Shown here: positions 51,084 through 59,978 of the stretch, in pieces | Position numbering within the stretch: position 1 is the first letter of the stretch | Layout of the letters: every line of letters begins with the position of its first letter | Assembly: GCA_963783445.1 (NCBI GenBank) | Contig: CAWANP010000019.1 | Span: 434,001 to 498,000, forward strand | Origin: CAWANP01 sp963783445 | Lineage (GTDB): Bacteria > Chloroflexota > Anaerolineae > JAAYZQ01 | Direction of reading: 5' to 3' | DNA: 64,000 bases | Translations under genes and position numbers: made by a program | Notes under the pieces: model-generated | Seen by the model: only the letters and a program-made list of their open reading frames with translations | Told to the model about the DNA's origin: nothing | The model's database searches: none

Positions 51084-52325
51084 ATGGCTGTTCAAGACGC
51101 AGAATCTCATGATATGACTCCGAAGCAGAGAATGATCCGGGCTCTCACGGGCCAGAAGCCTGACGTCCTGCCGGCTGCCCCGGCCTACACGGGCCTATTC
51201 CTGGCTGATTTTGAGCGTGCCTTCTACATCGAGCAGTACAGACAGCGGCTGCACGAGACAGGCTCCGAGCGCTGTCCGGTGGACCATGAGGAAGATACCC
51301 TCTTTCGTGCCAGGGCGATTTTTCGGTCCTATGGCATCTTCAAAGTCCGGCCAGACTGGATAGAGGTCTTCCGCGGCAGCAGCCGGGCCTGGGCTGAGCG
51401 TACTGACATCGTCCAGCGCCAGGGACACCTCTACTACGAGGATCGGGTGTCGGGCAAGCAAGTAGCGATGCATCGGGCGCACCTGCCCTATGGCGATGCG
51501 GAAGTCACCGAAGTCAACCGCTCCGAAACCGACATTTGGGACGAATCGAGCGAAGTCGCTGGCAACGAGCAGGTAGACCAGATCATCCCCATCCGTCGTG
51601 CATCCGAATTGCTGAGTAGCGGCGAGATGGACTTGATCCGCCGGATCGTCGATGACTATGGCGACCGCTTTTTCATCTCGTCGATCTTGGACACGCCTTT
51701 CAGCTACGTCTCCGACCATCTAGGCTTCTACGGCCTGATGGTTACCCAGCACGACCGGCCCAAGCTATTGCACTATATGCTCCAGCGCCAACTGGCCCAG
51801 ACCGAAGAGAGAATGGTCGCTCTGGCTGCCGTGGGCGTCCATGGGGTCTATGTCCAGGAGGTGTTCACCGGCGCGGACCTGATCTCCCCCAGAGCTTACG
51901 ACGAATTCGTCTTTGCCTACAACGAGCCCTATTTTCAGCGTATGCGCGGGATGGGCCTGCTGCCCATCCATTACGTGTGCGGCGATGTGATCCCCAGATT
52001 GGAGCAGATGGCTCGCTGTGACGTGGCGGCCATTGCTGTCGAAGAGAGTAAAAAGAACTTTCGAATCGAAATCGAGGACGTGGTGGAGCGAGTTGGCGAC
52101 CGGGTGGCTGTCCTGGGCAACATCGATGCCGTGAAGTTTGGCCTGAATGCCACTATGGACGAGATGGCTGCTGAGGTCCGCCGGCAGGCCGCCATCGGAA
52201 CCCGCGCCAAAGGGTTTGTGATCAGTACCGGCAGTCCCTTTCCCTTGGATACCAACCCGCGCCTTCTGGATACCCTGGTCGCAACCGCCCATTCTCTGCC
52301 TGGCCAGCCGTCCACGACGGGGTAA
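51084..52325 (+). CDS. Uroporphyrinogen-decarboxylase-fold methyltransferase-like protein (MtaA family)
   Basis: A 413-residue protein of the UroD/MtaA superfamily. The N-terminus MTPKQRMIRALTGQKPDVLP (from residue 11) is typical; VGVHGVYVQEVFTGADLISP near residue 252 and HYVCGDVIP near 293 give the His-x-Cys-type zinc site region of corrinoid methyltransferases, and STGSPFPLDTN near 378 the final metal-ligand region with Ser-Gly in place of the usual Cys. True UroD arginines at the start are absent, so it is not heme synthesis. It lies just ahead of the transporter and MttB genes and probably transfers methyl groups to or from a corrinoid protein or cofactor. The exact role is inferred. Confidence 0.75.
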   Translation: MAVQDAESHDMTPKQRMIRALTGQKPDVLPAAPAYTGLFLADFERAFYIEQYRQRLHETGSERCPVDHEEDTLFRARAIFRSYGIFKVRPDWIEVFRGSSRAWAERTDIVQRQGHLYYEDRVSGKQVAMHRAHLPYGDAEVTEVNRSETDIWDESSEVAGNEQVDQIIPIRRASELLSSGEMDLIRRIVDDYGDRFFISSILDTPFSYVSDHLGFYGLMVTQHDRPKLLHYMLQRQLAQTEERMVALAAVGVHGVYVQEVFTGADLISPRAYDEFVFAYNEPYFQRMRGMGLLPIHYVCGDVIPRLEQMARCDVAAIAVEESKKNFRIEIEDVVERVGDRVAVLGNIDAVKFGLNATMDEMAAEVRRQAAIGTRAKGFVISTGSPFPLDTNPRLLDTLVATAHSLPGQPSTTG

Positions 52326-52350
52326 ACCTATGTAGTGGTTTTCGCGCGGG

Positions 52351-52379
52351 TTGACATGGGAGTCTGCTTGTGCTAAGAT
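52351..52379 (+). promoter_or_regulatory. Strong promoter of the ABC-mttB-amidohydrolase operon
   Basis: Perfect TTGACA (52351-52356), 17-base spacer, TAAGAT (52374-52379) preceded by TG in extended -10 position. About 300 bases of leader separate it from the binding-protein start. Confidence 0.7.
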
Positions 52380-52385
52380 TGTGCT

Positions 52386-52689
52386 GCAACACCAGTGCAA
52401 TCAACTTCCCGACAGCTGGCCACTGGCGGCGATCCTGACCGATTGTGCTGAATACACCGGATTCAAGACTCTTGTCTGACCACGGCTTCCAGGAAGTGTG
52501 GCAACCCATACACGAAACTGCGGTCTACTGATTCTGCTTCCTGCGCAGTGATGCGAATTGAGCCCGGTACAACCAGGCCGCAAGCTGGCGGCTGATTTCG
52601 AGGGAGGAGGGGATGCAATTAGACGAACTGCCGTAAACCGAGTACAACACCCTTGGCGTTGATTGTCCTTACAAAAAAGGAGGAAAGCA
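52386..52689 (+). other. Long untranslated leader of the ABC operon
   Basis: Between the promoter and GTG 52690 there is no supported gene. A GCCACTG (52419-52425) recalls one box of cobalamin riboswitches but the other conserved boxes are absent. AAAGGAGG just before 52690 is the ribosome binding site. A structured regulatory leader is possible but unproven. Confidence 0.35.
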
Positions 52690-54334
52690 GTGAAACCCTT
52701 GCCGAAGCTCAGTTGGATGATCGTGTTCGTTCTCGTGACCAGTATGGTGTTGGCGGCCTGTGGCGGATCGGAACCCGCCCCAGCGCCCACGGAGGCCCCA
52801 AGTCAGGCGGCCGAAGTACAGCCCACCGATGCTCCTGCCCCTACGGAGCCACCCGCGCCCACCGAGGCGCCGCCGCCCGAAGAACCCAAAATCCTGAAGC
52901 TCCGCATCGCGGGAGACATGAGGGACCTGGACCCGGCTTTTATCCCGCAGGTCATAGACGGCAACATCTCGGCCAATATCCATCAAGGCTTGATCGTCTA
53001 TCCGGGACGCTTTGACAAAGTGGAGGAGATCCTGCTGGCAGAGCCGTTCACAGTCTCTGACGACGGCCTGACCCTTTCCTTCAAGCTGCAGGAGGGCGTC
53101 CAGTTCCACAAGGGTTATGGCGAGTTGACTGCCGAGGACGTCAAGTACTCCTTCGAGCGCTTCCAGGACCCAGAGCTCGATCCACCCTACCGTGACGACT
53201 GGGCCGCCCTGGACCACGTCGAAGTCACTGGCAAGTACACCGGCGACATCATCCTCAGCGAACCCTTTGCCCCGCTGTGGAAAAGCACCCTGCCCGTGAC
53301 CGCCGGCTGGATTGTCAGCAAGGCGGCCATGGAGGAACTGGGCCACGATGTTCTGGCCACCAGCCCCATCGGCAGCGGCCCCTACGAGTTCGTCGAGTGG
53401 GTGCCCGACCAAAAGGTTGTCCTGAAGCGCTTTGAGGACTATTGGGGCGAGCCGGCCGAGTGGGACGAGATCCACTTTCTGTCCATACCCGAGAACAGCG
53501 CCGGCGAGATCGCCCTCGAGTCAGGCGAACTCGACTTTGGCCAGATCGGCACCGACGCGATCCAGCGCTTTGAGGACAACCCCGACTTTGACGTCTACCC
53601 CGTCGACACCCTCAACTGGACCTGGATCGCCATGAATGTCCAGCATCCCAATCTGGAGGACGTGAATGTCCGCCGGGCCATCCGGGCTGGCATCGACGTC
53701 GACTCGCTCATCGAAGCCGCCTACGACGGCAAGTACGCTCGGTCTTGCACGATGATTTCGCCCGCCCTGCTGGGTTCATGGGACGACGCGCCATGCTACG
53801 AGCGAGACGTCGAACAGGCCAAAGCCTACCTGGCCGAGGCCGGGCTGGAGAGCCACGATGTCACGCTGACCTATGAGAACACCGCGGAGGATACGGCCAT
53901 CGCCGAAATCGTGCAGGCCAACCTGGCCGAGGTGGGCATCAATGTCGAGCTGATCCCCCAGGAGGGCGGCCTCTTCTGGGAAGAGGGCTATGGTGAGGAA
54001 GCCCCCAAGATACGGCAGATGACCGTGATGGGGTATTCGACCAATCCCGATCCCGCTTGGGTCACCGTCTGGTTTACCTGCGAGCAGGTCAAAGAGTGGA
54101 ACTGGATGTACTGGTGCGACGAAGAGTATGACCGCCTTCACGAGGCGGGCATGCTCGAGATGGACCAGACCAAGCGTGCCGATATCTATGTCGAGATGCA
54201 GAAGCGTATGGACGAGGCCGCCCACTCGGTGTGGGTCTCCTATCCGACTCTCTTTTTCGCCGCCAAGACCGACATCGAGTCCGGTCACGATGGCCACGGG
54301 AGAGTATATCCCCTGGCGCTTTACGTCGAAATAG
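52690..54334 (+). CDS. Peptide/nickel-type ABC transporter substrate-binding lipoprotein (family 5; likely frameshift near end)
   Basis: A solute-binding lipoprotein of about 548 residues. The start is GTG 52690 after AAAGGAGG; the signal peptide ends in the lipobox VLAAC near residue 24, followed by a long Pro/Ala/Glu/Thr linker. The family 5 body has LRIAGDMRDLDPAF, DNISANIHQGL-like NISANIHQGLIVYPGRF and FEDYWGEPAEWDEIHF. The open frame continues to 54450, across the next gene's start, but one extra base near 54301 would give the natural ending EYIPWRFTSK with a stop at 54334; that end is chosen. It delivers a peptide or cationic amine to the permeases downstream. Confidence 0.8.
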
Positions 54335-54431
54335 CCTGCGATACTAACGAGGCGGCGCGGCCCAACCCCGCGCCGCCTCTCTCGTGCCGGGCGGCCGAAA
54401 CAACCGGTCAAGGCCACCCGAGGAAAATGGC

Positions 54432-55385
54432 ATGGCCTATTACATTCTAAAGCGCCTGGGCATGGCCGTGGTGGTGATGCTGCTGGCGACCGTTTTCCTG
54501 GCTTCCCTGGCTCACGTCATTCCTGGGGACCCGGTAAAATTGATGCTCGGTCCACGGGCCTCGGCGGAAATGAGCGCCCGGGTCCGGGAGGAGATGGGGC
54601 TCGACGACCCGATCCCGGTCCAGATTTTTGACTTTGTGGCTGGCCTGCTGCGAGGCGATCTTGGCACCGACTTTACGACCAAGGCCCCGGTCACGGACAT
54701 GATCGCCCTTGTCCTCCCCCACACCATCGCCCTGGCCCTGGTCAGCCTGGGCATGGCCGTGCTGATCGGCATTCCCCTGGGCGTGATCTCGGCCACGCGG
54801 CCCAATTCTTGGATCGATCGAACCCTGGGCATCCTATCGGTGTCCATGATCACGATGCCGACCTATGTCAGCGCCCTGCTGCTATTATTGATTTTTGCCG
54901 TGGGTCTGCGTGCGGTGACCAGCATCGGCGCCGGTGAGTTCTCGGACCCGGTGGACTACTTGAAGCGGCTCCTCCTGCCGGCCACCGCCCTGGCCATTAC
55001 CTGGGTCGGCTACCTGGCCCGCCTGGTGCGCGCCAGCCTGCTGGAGGTCATGAACCAGAACTATATCCGCACCGCCCATGCCTATGGTGTCAGCGAGCGT
55101 ACCATCTCCTACAAGTACGCCCTGAAGAATGCCCTGATCCCCACCGTGGCCGTGTTGGGCGTCGGCTTGGGCAACCTGTTGGGCGGCGCCGTCTTTGTCG
55201 AGGTGATCTTTACCCGGCCGGGCCTCGGCTCGCTGGTCTTCCAGGCCATCTCTGCACGAAACTATCCCGCGGCCCGGGGTGCGATCCTGGTCGCCGCCCT
55301 TCTCTTTGTGTTGGCCAACCTGGTAGCCGACCTGTCCTATCGCTACCTCGATCCGCGAATCCGGGCCTGGGAGTCGAGTACATGA
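54432..55385 (+). CDS. Peptide-type ABC transporter permease (DppB/OppB family)
   Basis: A 317-residue membrane subunit with six helices. It starts MAYYILKRLGMAVVVMLLAT, has the periplasmic ISVIPGDP-like AHVIPGDPVKLMLGP, and the family's ATPase-contact loop RASLLEVMNQNYIRTAHAYG near residue 205. ATG 54432 follows CGAGGAAA; the frame upstream to 54384 is not used. It overlaps the next permease by four bases. Together with 55382 and the fused ATPase it forms the importer. Confidence 0.9.
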   Translation: MAYYILKRLGMAVVVMLLATVFLASLAHVIPGDPVKLMLGPRASAEMSARVREEMGLDDPIPVQIFDFVAGLLRGDLGTDFTTKAPVTDMIALVLPHTIALALVSLGMAVLIGIPLGVISATRPNSWIDRTLGILSVSMITMPTYVSALLLLLIFAVGLRAVTSIGAGEFSDPVDYLKRLLLPATALAITWVGYLARLVRASLLEVMNQNYIRTAHAYGVSERTISYKYALKNALIPTVAVLGVGLGNLLGGAVFVEVIFTRPGLGSLVFQAISARNYPAARGAILVAALLFVLANLVADLSYRYLDPRIRAWESST

Positions 55386-56284
55386 GTGCAACATCAAAGA
55401 TCGACGTGCAGCCAGGTGCCGCCGAGGAGTTGCTTGCTGCGCGGCCTTCCGTCTTTCGTCAATTGCTGCGCCGCCCGTCGGCTGTATTTGGCATGCTGGT
55501 CATCGGCATCCTGGTCGTGTTCTTCCTGTTTGGACCCTTCATCGCCCCCTATCCCCACACCGAGCAGAATATCAAGCGCCGTCTGGAGGGCCCCTCCGCC
55601 GACTATTGGCTGGGCACCGACCACCTGGGCCGTGACATATTGTCGCGCCTGATCGTTGGCACGCGCGTGGCCCTGGGTACGGCTGTTCCCTCCGTTCTGG
55701 CCGCGCTGACGGCCGGTTTGGTTATCGGCCTTGTCGCCGGCTATGCCGGAGGCTGGGTCGACAACGTGATTCTGGTGGGCGTGGACGCGGTGCAGGCATT
55801 TCCGGCGCTATTGTTGGCGCTGGCCTTGATGGCCCTTCTTGATCCCTCGGTCAACAATGTCATCCTGGTCATCGCCATCGCCTACACGCCTGGTTATGCC
55901 CGCATCGTGCGTGCCCAGGTGCTGTCGGTCAAGGAGGAGCCCTTTGTGGAAGTTGAGCGCTCCTTTGGCGCCAGCCACATACGTATCTCTCTGGTGCACA
56001 TTGTGCCCAACCTGCTGGCGCCGCTCCTGATCCTGCTGGCCATGGACCTGCCGGCGGCCATCGCTACCGAAGCCGGCCTCTCCTTCTTGGGACTGGGGGT
56101 CCGTCCGCCGGCTGTCTCGTGGGGCGGCATCCTCTCCGATGGTTTCCAAAAGATCCGAACCACGCCCTGGCCCGTGATCGGTGGCGCGGCAGCGCTCATG
56201 ATCACCACCTTGGGCTTTACCCTCTTTGGCGAGGCGCTGCGCGACATCCTCGATCCCCGTGTCTCTGGTTCCAGGCGGGCCTGA
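55382..56284 (+). CDS. Peptide-type ABC transporter permease (DppC/OppC family)
   Basis: A 300-residue second permease. The N-terminal OppC domain shows RRPSAVFGMLVIGILVVFFL and LGTDHLGRDILSRLIVGTRV, a hallmark of the family; the ATPase loop is EVERSFGASHIRISLVHIVP near residue 195 and the C-terminus has GEALRDILDPR. ATG 55382 overlaps the upstream stop (ATGA), and its own stop overlaps the ATPase start (TGATG), so the complex is translated as a coupled unit. Confidence 0.9.
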   Translation: MSATSKIDVQPGAAEELLAARPSVFRQLLRRPSAVFGMLVIGILVVFFLFGPFIAPYPHTEQNIKRRLEGPSADYWLGTDHLGRDILSRLIVGTRVALGTAVPSVLAALTAGLVIGLVAGYAGGWVDNVILVGVDAVQAFPALLLALALMALLDPSVNNVILVIAIAYTPGYARIVRAQVLSVKEEPFVEVERSFGASHIRISLVHIVPNLLAPLLILLAMDLPAAIATEAGLSFLGLGVRPPAVSWGGILSDGFQKIRTTPWPVIGGAAALMITTLGFTLFGEALRDILDPRVSGSRRA

Positions 56285-58374
56285 TGGATCCAATTCTGCG
56301 TATCCAGGGCCTGGAGGTCGTCTACCACACCCACGTCGGCCCGCTTAAAGCGCTCCACGACGTGACCTTTGACGTCCAGCCGGGCCAGATGCTGGCCCTG
56401 GTCGGCGAGTCGGGCTGTGGCAAGTCAACGGTCGCCTCGGCGCTGCTGCACCTGCTGCCGCCTAACGGCGAGATTACGGCCGGCGCGATGATCTTTCGCG
56501 GGCAGGACCTGCGGTCCCTCGACGCCGCCGCTTTTCGCAGACTGCGCGGCACCGAGATGTCCATGATCTTCCAGGACCCGGCGACCAGCCTCAACCCGGT
56601 GTTCTCGGTGGGTGACCAGATGTACGACATCCGCCGGGCCCATCCCGAGCAGCAGAACGGGGGCCAGAAAGTGGTGCGCAACCAGATCGTGGCCATGCTT
56701 GAGCAGGTGGGCATACCCGACGCCGCGGAGCGCGTCGACCAGTTCCCCCACGAGTTCTCGGGCGGTATGCGCCAGCGGATCATGATCGCCATGGCCCTCA
56801 TGTCCAGGCCGAGCTTGCTCATCGCCGACGAGCCAACCTCGTCGCTGGACGTGACCATGGAGGCCCAGATCGTCGAGCTGATTCAGATGCTGCGCCAGCA
56901 GTACGACACGTCGCTGGTCTTTATCTCCCACGACCTGGGCGTCGTCGCCCAACTCTGCGACCGGGTGGCGGTCATGTATGCTGGGCGGGTCGTGGAACAG
57001 GCCGATGTGTTCTCGATCTTTGACGAGCCGCAGCACCCTTATACTCAGGCCCTCCTGGCCTCCGTGCCCTCGCGCCACACCCGCGGCCGGCGCCTAGCTA
57101 CCATACCCGGTGTGGTGCCCAGCCTGATGAACCTGCCCCGCGGCTGCAAGTTTGCCGACCGCTGCCCGTACGTGCAGCCGGTCTGTGAGGAACGCGAGCC
57201 GGATTTTGAGGCGGTGGACCGGCGAGGCATTCGCTGCTTCAAGTACGCGCCCGGATCTGGCTATGACACCTCCATCGTCGCGACGGCTGCCTTTGAGGGG
57301 GTCCCGGACATCGAGCAGGTGGCCCAGCCCGGTGCCGATCAGGCGGCAGAAGGAGAGGGTCCCGGAGTACTGCTGCAGGTCCAGAAGCTGTCCACCCATT
57401 TTGTCGAGGATCGAAACATTGTCGATCGGATACTCCGCCGGCCCGTCGAAGCCGTGCACGCCGTGAACGACGTGAGTCTGGAGATAGAACGGGGTGAGAC
57501 CTTGGGCCTCGTCGGCGAATCGGGCTGCGGCAAGACTACGTTGGGCCGCACGATTCTGGGGCTGCAGCCTTCCACATCGGGACAGATCATCTACGACGGC
57601 CGGGACATCTCTGTCATCCCCGGTGCCGAGCTGCGCCGGTTGCGCTCAAAGATCCAGATGATCTTTCAGGACCCTTTTTCTGGGCTGAGCCCGCGATTGA
57701 CCGTCTCCTACCTGCTGACCGAGGCCTACCGGATCCACCGCGTCCCCAAGGACGAGCGCTATACCGTCGGCCAGTTGCTGAGCATGGTCGGCCTGTCAGA
57801 GGAACTGGCCAACAAATACGCCCACGAGATGTCGGGCGGCCAGGCACGCCGGGTGGGGATCGCCCGGGCCATTTCGCTGCATCCCGAGTTTCTCATCGCC
57901 GACGAACCAACCTCTGGACTGGATGTGTCGGTGGCGGCCAGCATCCTGAACCTGCTCAAAGACCTGGCCGATCGCCTGGGATTGACGTACATGATCATTA
58001 CCCACAACCTGAACCTGGTTGGCTACCTCGCCGATAGGATAGCCGTCATGTATCTCGGCCGCCTGGTCGAATTGGGGCCGACCGAAGACATCCTTGAAGC
58101 GCCTGCGCACCCCTATACGCTGGCCCTGCTTTCGGCGGTTTCTGAGCCCGACCCAAGGCAGCGGAAGGAGGGAGGACGCCTCCTGCTCAAGGGTGAAATC
58201 CCCAGCCCAAAAAACCCGCCACCGGGCTGCTGTTTTGCGTCCCGCTGCTCCAGGCGACGAGATGGCTGCGACCAGGACATGCCCGAACTGCTAGAGATCG
58301 AATCAGGCCATTTCGTTGCTTGTGATTTCTGGCATGAGGTCCGGGGCGAGATCTTGTCAGGCAAGACCGTCTGA
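56284..58374 (+). CDS. Fused peptide-type ABC transporter ATPase (DppD-DppF in one chain)
   Basis: A 696-residue protein with two complete ABC ATPase domains. Domain 1: Walker A GESGCGKST near residue 42, signature FSGGMRQR near 158, Walker B LLIADEPTSSLD; domain 2 (from about residue 360): GESGCGKTT, MSGGQARR and LIADEPTSGLD. Each is followed by the oligopeptide-transporter C-terminal Cys cluster, CKFADRCPYVQPVC and CCFASRCSRRRDGC. In most bacteria these are separate DppD and DppF proteins; the linker (about residues 325-360) is acidic and flexible. It powers the permease pair upstream and starts within their stop codon. Confidence 0.92.
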   Translation: MDPILRIQGLEVVYHTHVGPLKALHDVTFDVQPGQMLALVGESGCGKSTVASALLHLLPPNGEITAGAMIFRGQDLRSLDAAAFRRLRGTEMSMIFQDPATSLNPVFSVGDQMYDIRRAHPEQQNGGQKVVRNQIVAMLEQVGIPDAAERVDQFPHEFSGGMRQRIMIAMALMSRPSLLIADEPTSSLDVTMEAQIVELIQMLRQQYDTSLVFISHDLGVVAQLCDRVAVMYAGRVVEQADVFSIFDEPQHPYTQALLASVPSRHTRGRRLATIPGVVPSLMNLPRGCKFADRCPYVQPVCEEREPDFEAVDRRGIRCFKYAPGSGYDTSIVATAAFEGVPDIEQVAQPGADQAAEGEGPGVLLQVQKLSTHFVEDRNIVDRILRRPVEAVHAVNDVSLEIERGETLGLVGESGCGKTTLGRTILGLQPSTSGQIIYDGRDISVIPGAELRRLRSKIQMIFQDPFSGLSPRLTVSYLLTEAYRIHRVPKDERYTVGQLLSMVGLSEELANKYAHEMSGGQARRVGIARAISLHPEFLIADEPTSGLDVSVAASILNLLKDLADRLGLTYMIITHNLNLVGYLADRIAVMYLGRLVELGPTEDILEAPAHPYTLALLSAVSEPDPRQRKEGGRLLLKGEIPSPKNPPPGCCFASRCSRRRDGCDQDMPELLEIESGHFVACDFWHEVRGEILSGKTV

Positions 58375-58458
58375 TCGACCTGGTTGCGCCCGCCTTCCAA
58401 CAGTTAAGAACTGCGGGCCGGCCCGAGTCGGCACACCATTGAGAAAAGGAAAGAGAAG

Positions 58459-59952
58459 ATGACTCCACCAAGGAACCAGCCGGTAGATGCCAAATCAGCT
58501 GTTGAAAGGATCCGGTCTCAGCCAACCGGCTATCGCATGTTCTCCGATCCCGATCTGGAAGCCATTCACCTCGCCACGCTGGAGGTCCTGCGGCATACCG
58601 GCGTACGCGTCTACGAGGCCGAGTGCCTCGATCTGCTGCGCGAAGCAGGCTGCACAGTGACCGACGGCAGCCTGGTCCGTTTTCCACGAGACGTTGTGGA
58701 GCGCGCACTCTGCTCCGTGCCCTCGGGCATCGTGCTCTGTGAGCGGACAGGCGCTGCCCGGATGTACCTGGAGGGGCACCGCACCTACTTTGGCACCGGG
58801 TCGGACTTGCCCTATACCCGCGATTTGGAAAGCGGCGAGCGCCGCCCGTCTACGCTGGCCGATGTCGCAAATGCGGCCCGTCTGGCGGACGCCTTGCCCA
58901 ACCTAGATTTTGTGATGTCAATGGCCCTGCCTTCCGACCTGCCCATTGCCTCGTCAGACCGCCACTCGTTCCTGACCATGATGGAGAACACCGTCAAGCC
59001 CCTCGTCTTTACCGCCTGGGATGAGGAGGGCTTGGCCGACATCATTGCCATCGCCGAGGCGGTGGCCGGCGGAGCCGAGGAACTGCGGCTCAAGCCCTTC
59101 CTGCTGGCCTATCTCGAGCCGACATCACCCCTCCGCCATTCAGAGGAGGTGTTGCGCAAGGTGCTGATGATGGCCGACCATGGGCTGCCCTTTGTCTATG
59201 CCCCAGGACCGATCGATGGGGCATCGGCGCCAGTCACGCCGGCCGGCGCCTTGGTCACGACCAACGCTGAGGTGCTGAGCGGCCTGGTGATCACCCAGTT
59301 GCGCCGACCCGGCGCGCCCTTTGTGTGGGGCTGCGGCAGCGGCCCTCTGGACATGCGGACCATGGTTGCCCTCTACTCGTCACCCGAATTCATGCTGAAC
59401 TGCATGGGCATGGCTGAGCTGGCTCACCGCTACTACCATGTGCCTGTTTGGGGCTTTTCAGGCTGCTCCGACTCTAAATCAGCCGACATGCAGGCTGGAA
59501 TCGAGAGCGCGCTGTGGATCATGTCCTCTGCCCTCAGCGGCGCCAACTTGGTCCATGATGTGGGCTATATCGAGTCCGGATTGACTTGCTCCTACGAGAT
59601 GATGGTTGCCGGCGACGAGATCATCAGCTTTGTGCGGCGCCTTATAGGCGGCATCGATCTCAGCCCCGAGCAGATGGCCCTCGACACGATCCACGAGGTC
59701 GGGCCTGGCGGCGACTATATGGGCCACCCGCATACGGCGCGCCTCTTTCGTCAGGTGTGGTATCCCCGCCTGTTCGACCGCCGCGGCTACGACGCCTGGA
59801 CCAAAGCCGATCGGCCGACAATGGTCAAGAATGCTCGCCAAATAGCCCAAGAACTGATAGCTACCCATACGCCAGAGCCGGTGCCCGACGAATCGCTGGC
59901 AGCGGCGCGCGCTATCGTGGCCCAGGCCGATGCCCGCTTCAGCTCGGACTGA
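58459..59952 (+). CDS. MttB-family (trimethylamine methyltransferase-like) corrinoid methyltransferase, non-pyrrolysine
   Basis: A 497-residue TIM-barrel protein of the MttB superfamily. The opening DPDLEAIHLATLEVLRHTGV, FGTGSDLPYTRDLESGERR near residue 115 and SGANLVHDVGYIESGLT near 365 are typical. The frame is continuous with no in-frame amber codon, so it lacks pyrrolysine and resembles MtgB-like enzymes that demethylate glycine betaine, carnitine or proline betaine. It should pass a methyl group to a corrinoid protein, but none is encoded in the window. It sits between a peptide-type importer and an amidohydrolase in one operon. Confidence 0.85.
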   Translation: MTPPRNQPVDAKSAVERIRSQPTGYRMFSDPDLEAIHLATLEVLRHTGVRVYEAECLDLLREAGCTVTDGSLVRFPRDVVERALCSVPSGIVLCERTGAARMYLEGHRTYFGTGSDLPYTRDLESGERRPSTLADVANAARLADALPNLDFVMSMALPSDLPIASSDRHSFLTMMENTVKPLVFTAWDEEGLADIIAIAEAVAGGAEELRLKPFLLAYLEPTSPLRHSEEVLRKVLMMADHGLPFVYAPGPIDGASAPVTPAGALVTTNAEVLSGLVITQLRRPGAPFVWGCGSGPLDMRTMVALYSSPEFMLNCMGMAELAHRYYHVPVWGFSGCSDSKSADMQAGIESALWIMSSALSGANLVHDVGYIESGLTCSYEMMVAGDEIISFVRRLIGGIDLSPEQMALDTIHEVGPGGDYMGHPHTARLFRQVWYPRLFDRRGYDAWTKADRPTMVKNARQIAQELIATHTPEPVPDESLAAARAIVAQADARFSSD

Positions 59953-59978
59953 CATCGCACCAAGAAAGGACCCAATCC

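Noticed and set aside
51084..52325. hemE (uroporphyrinogen decarboxylase of heme synthesis)
   Set aside because: The protein is longer than HemE, lacks its N-terminal Arg motif and has an MtaA-like His/Cys region in a methyltransferase locus.
52386..52689. Cobalamin riboswitch in the ABC operon leader
   Set aside because: A GCCACTG is present but the CCCCGCAACTG and CAGGAGACC-type boxes are absent.
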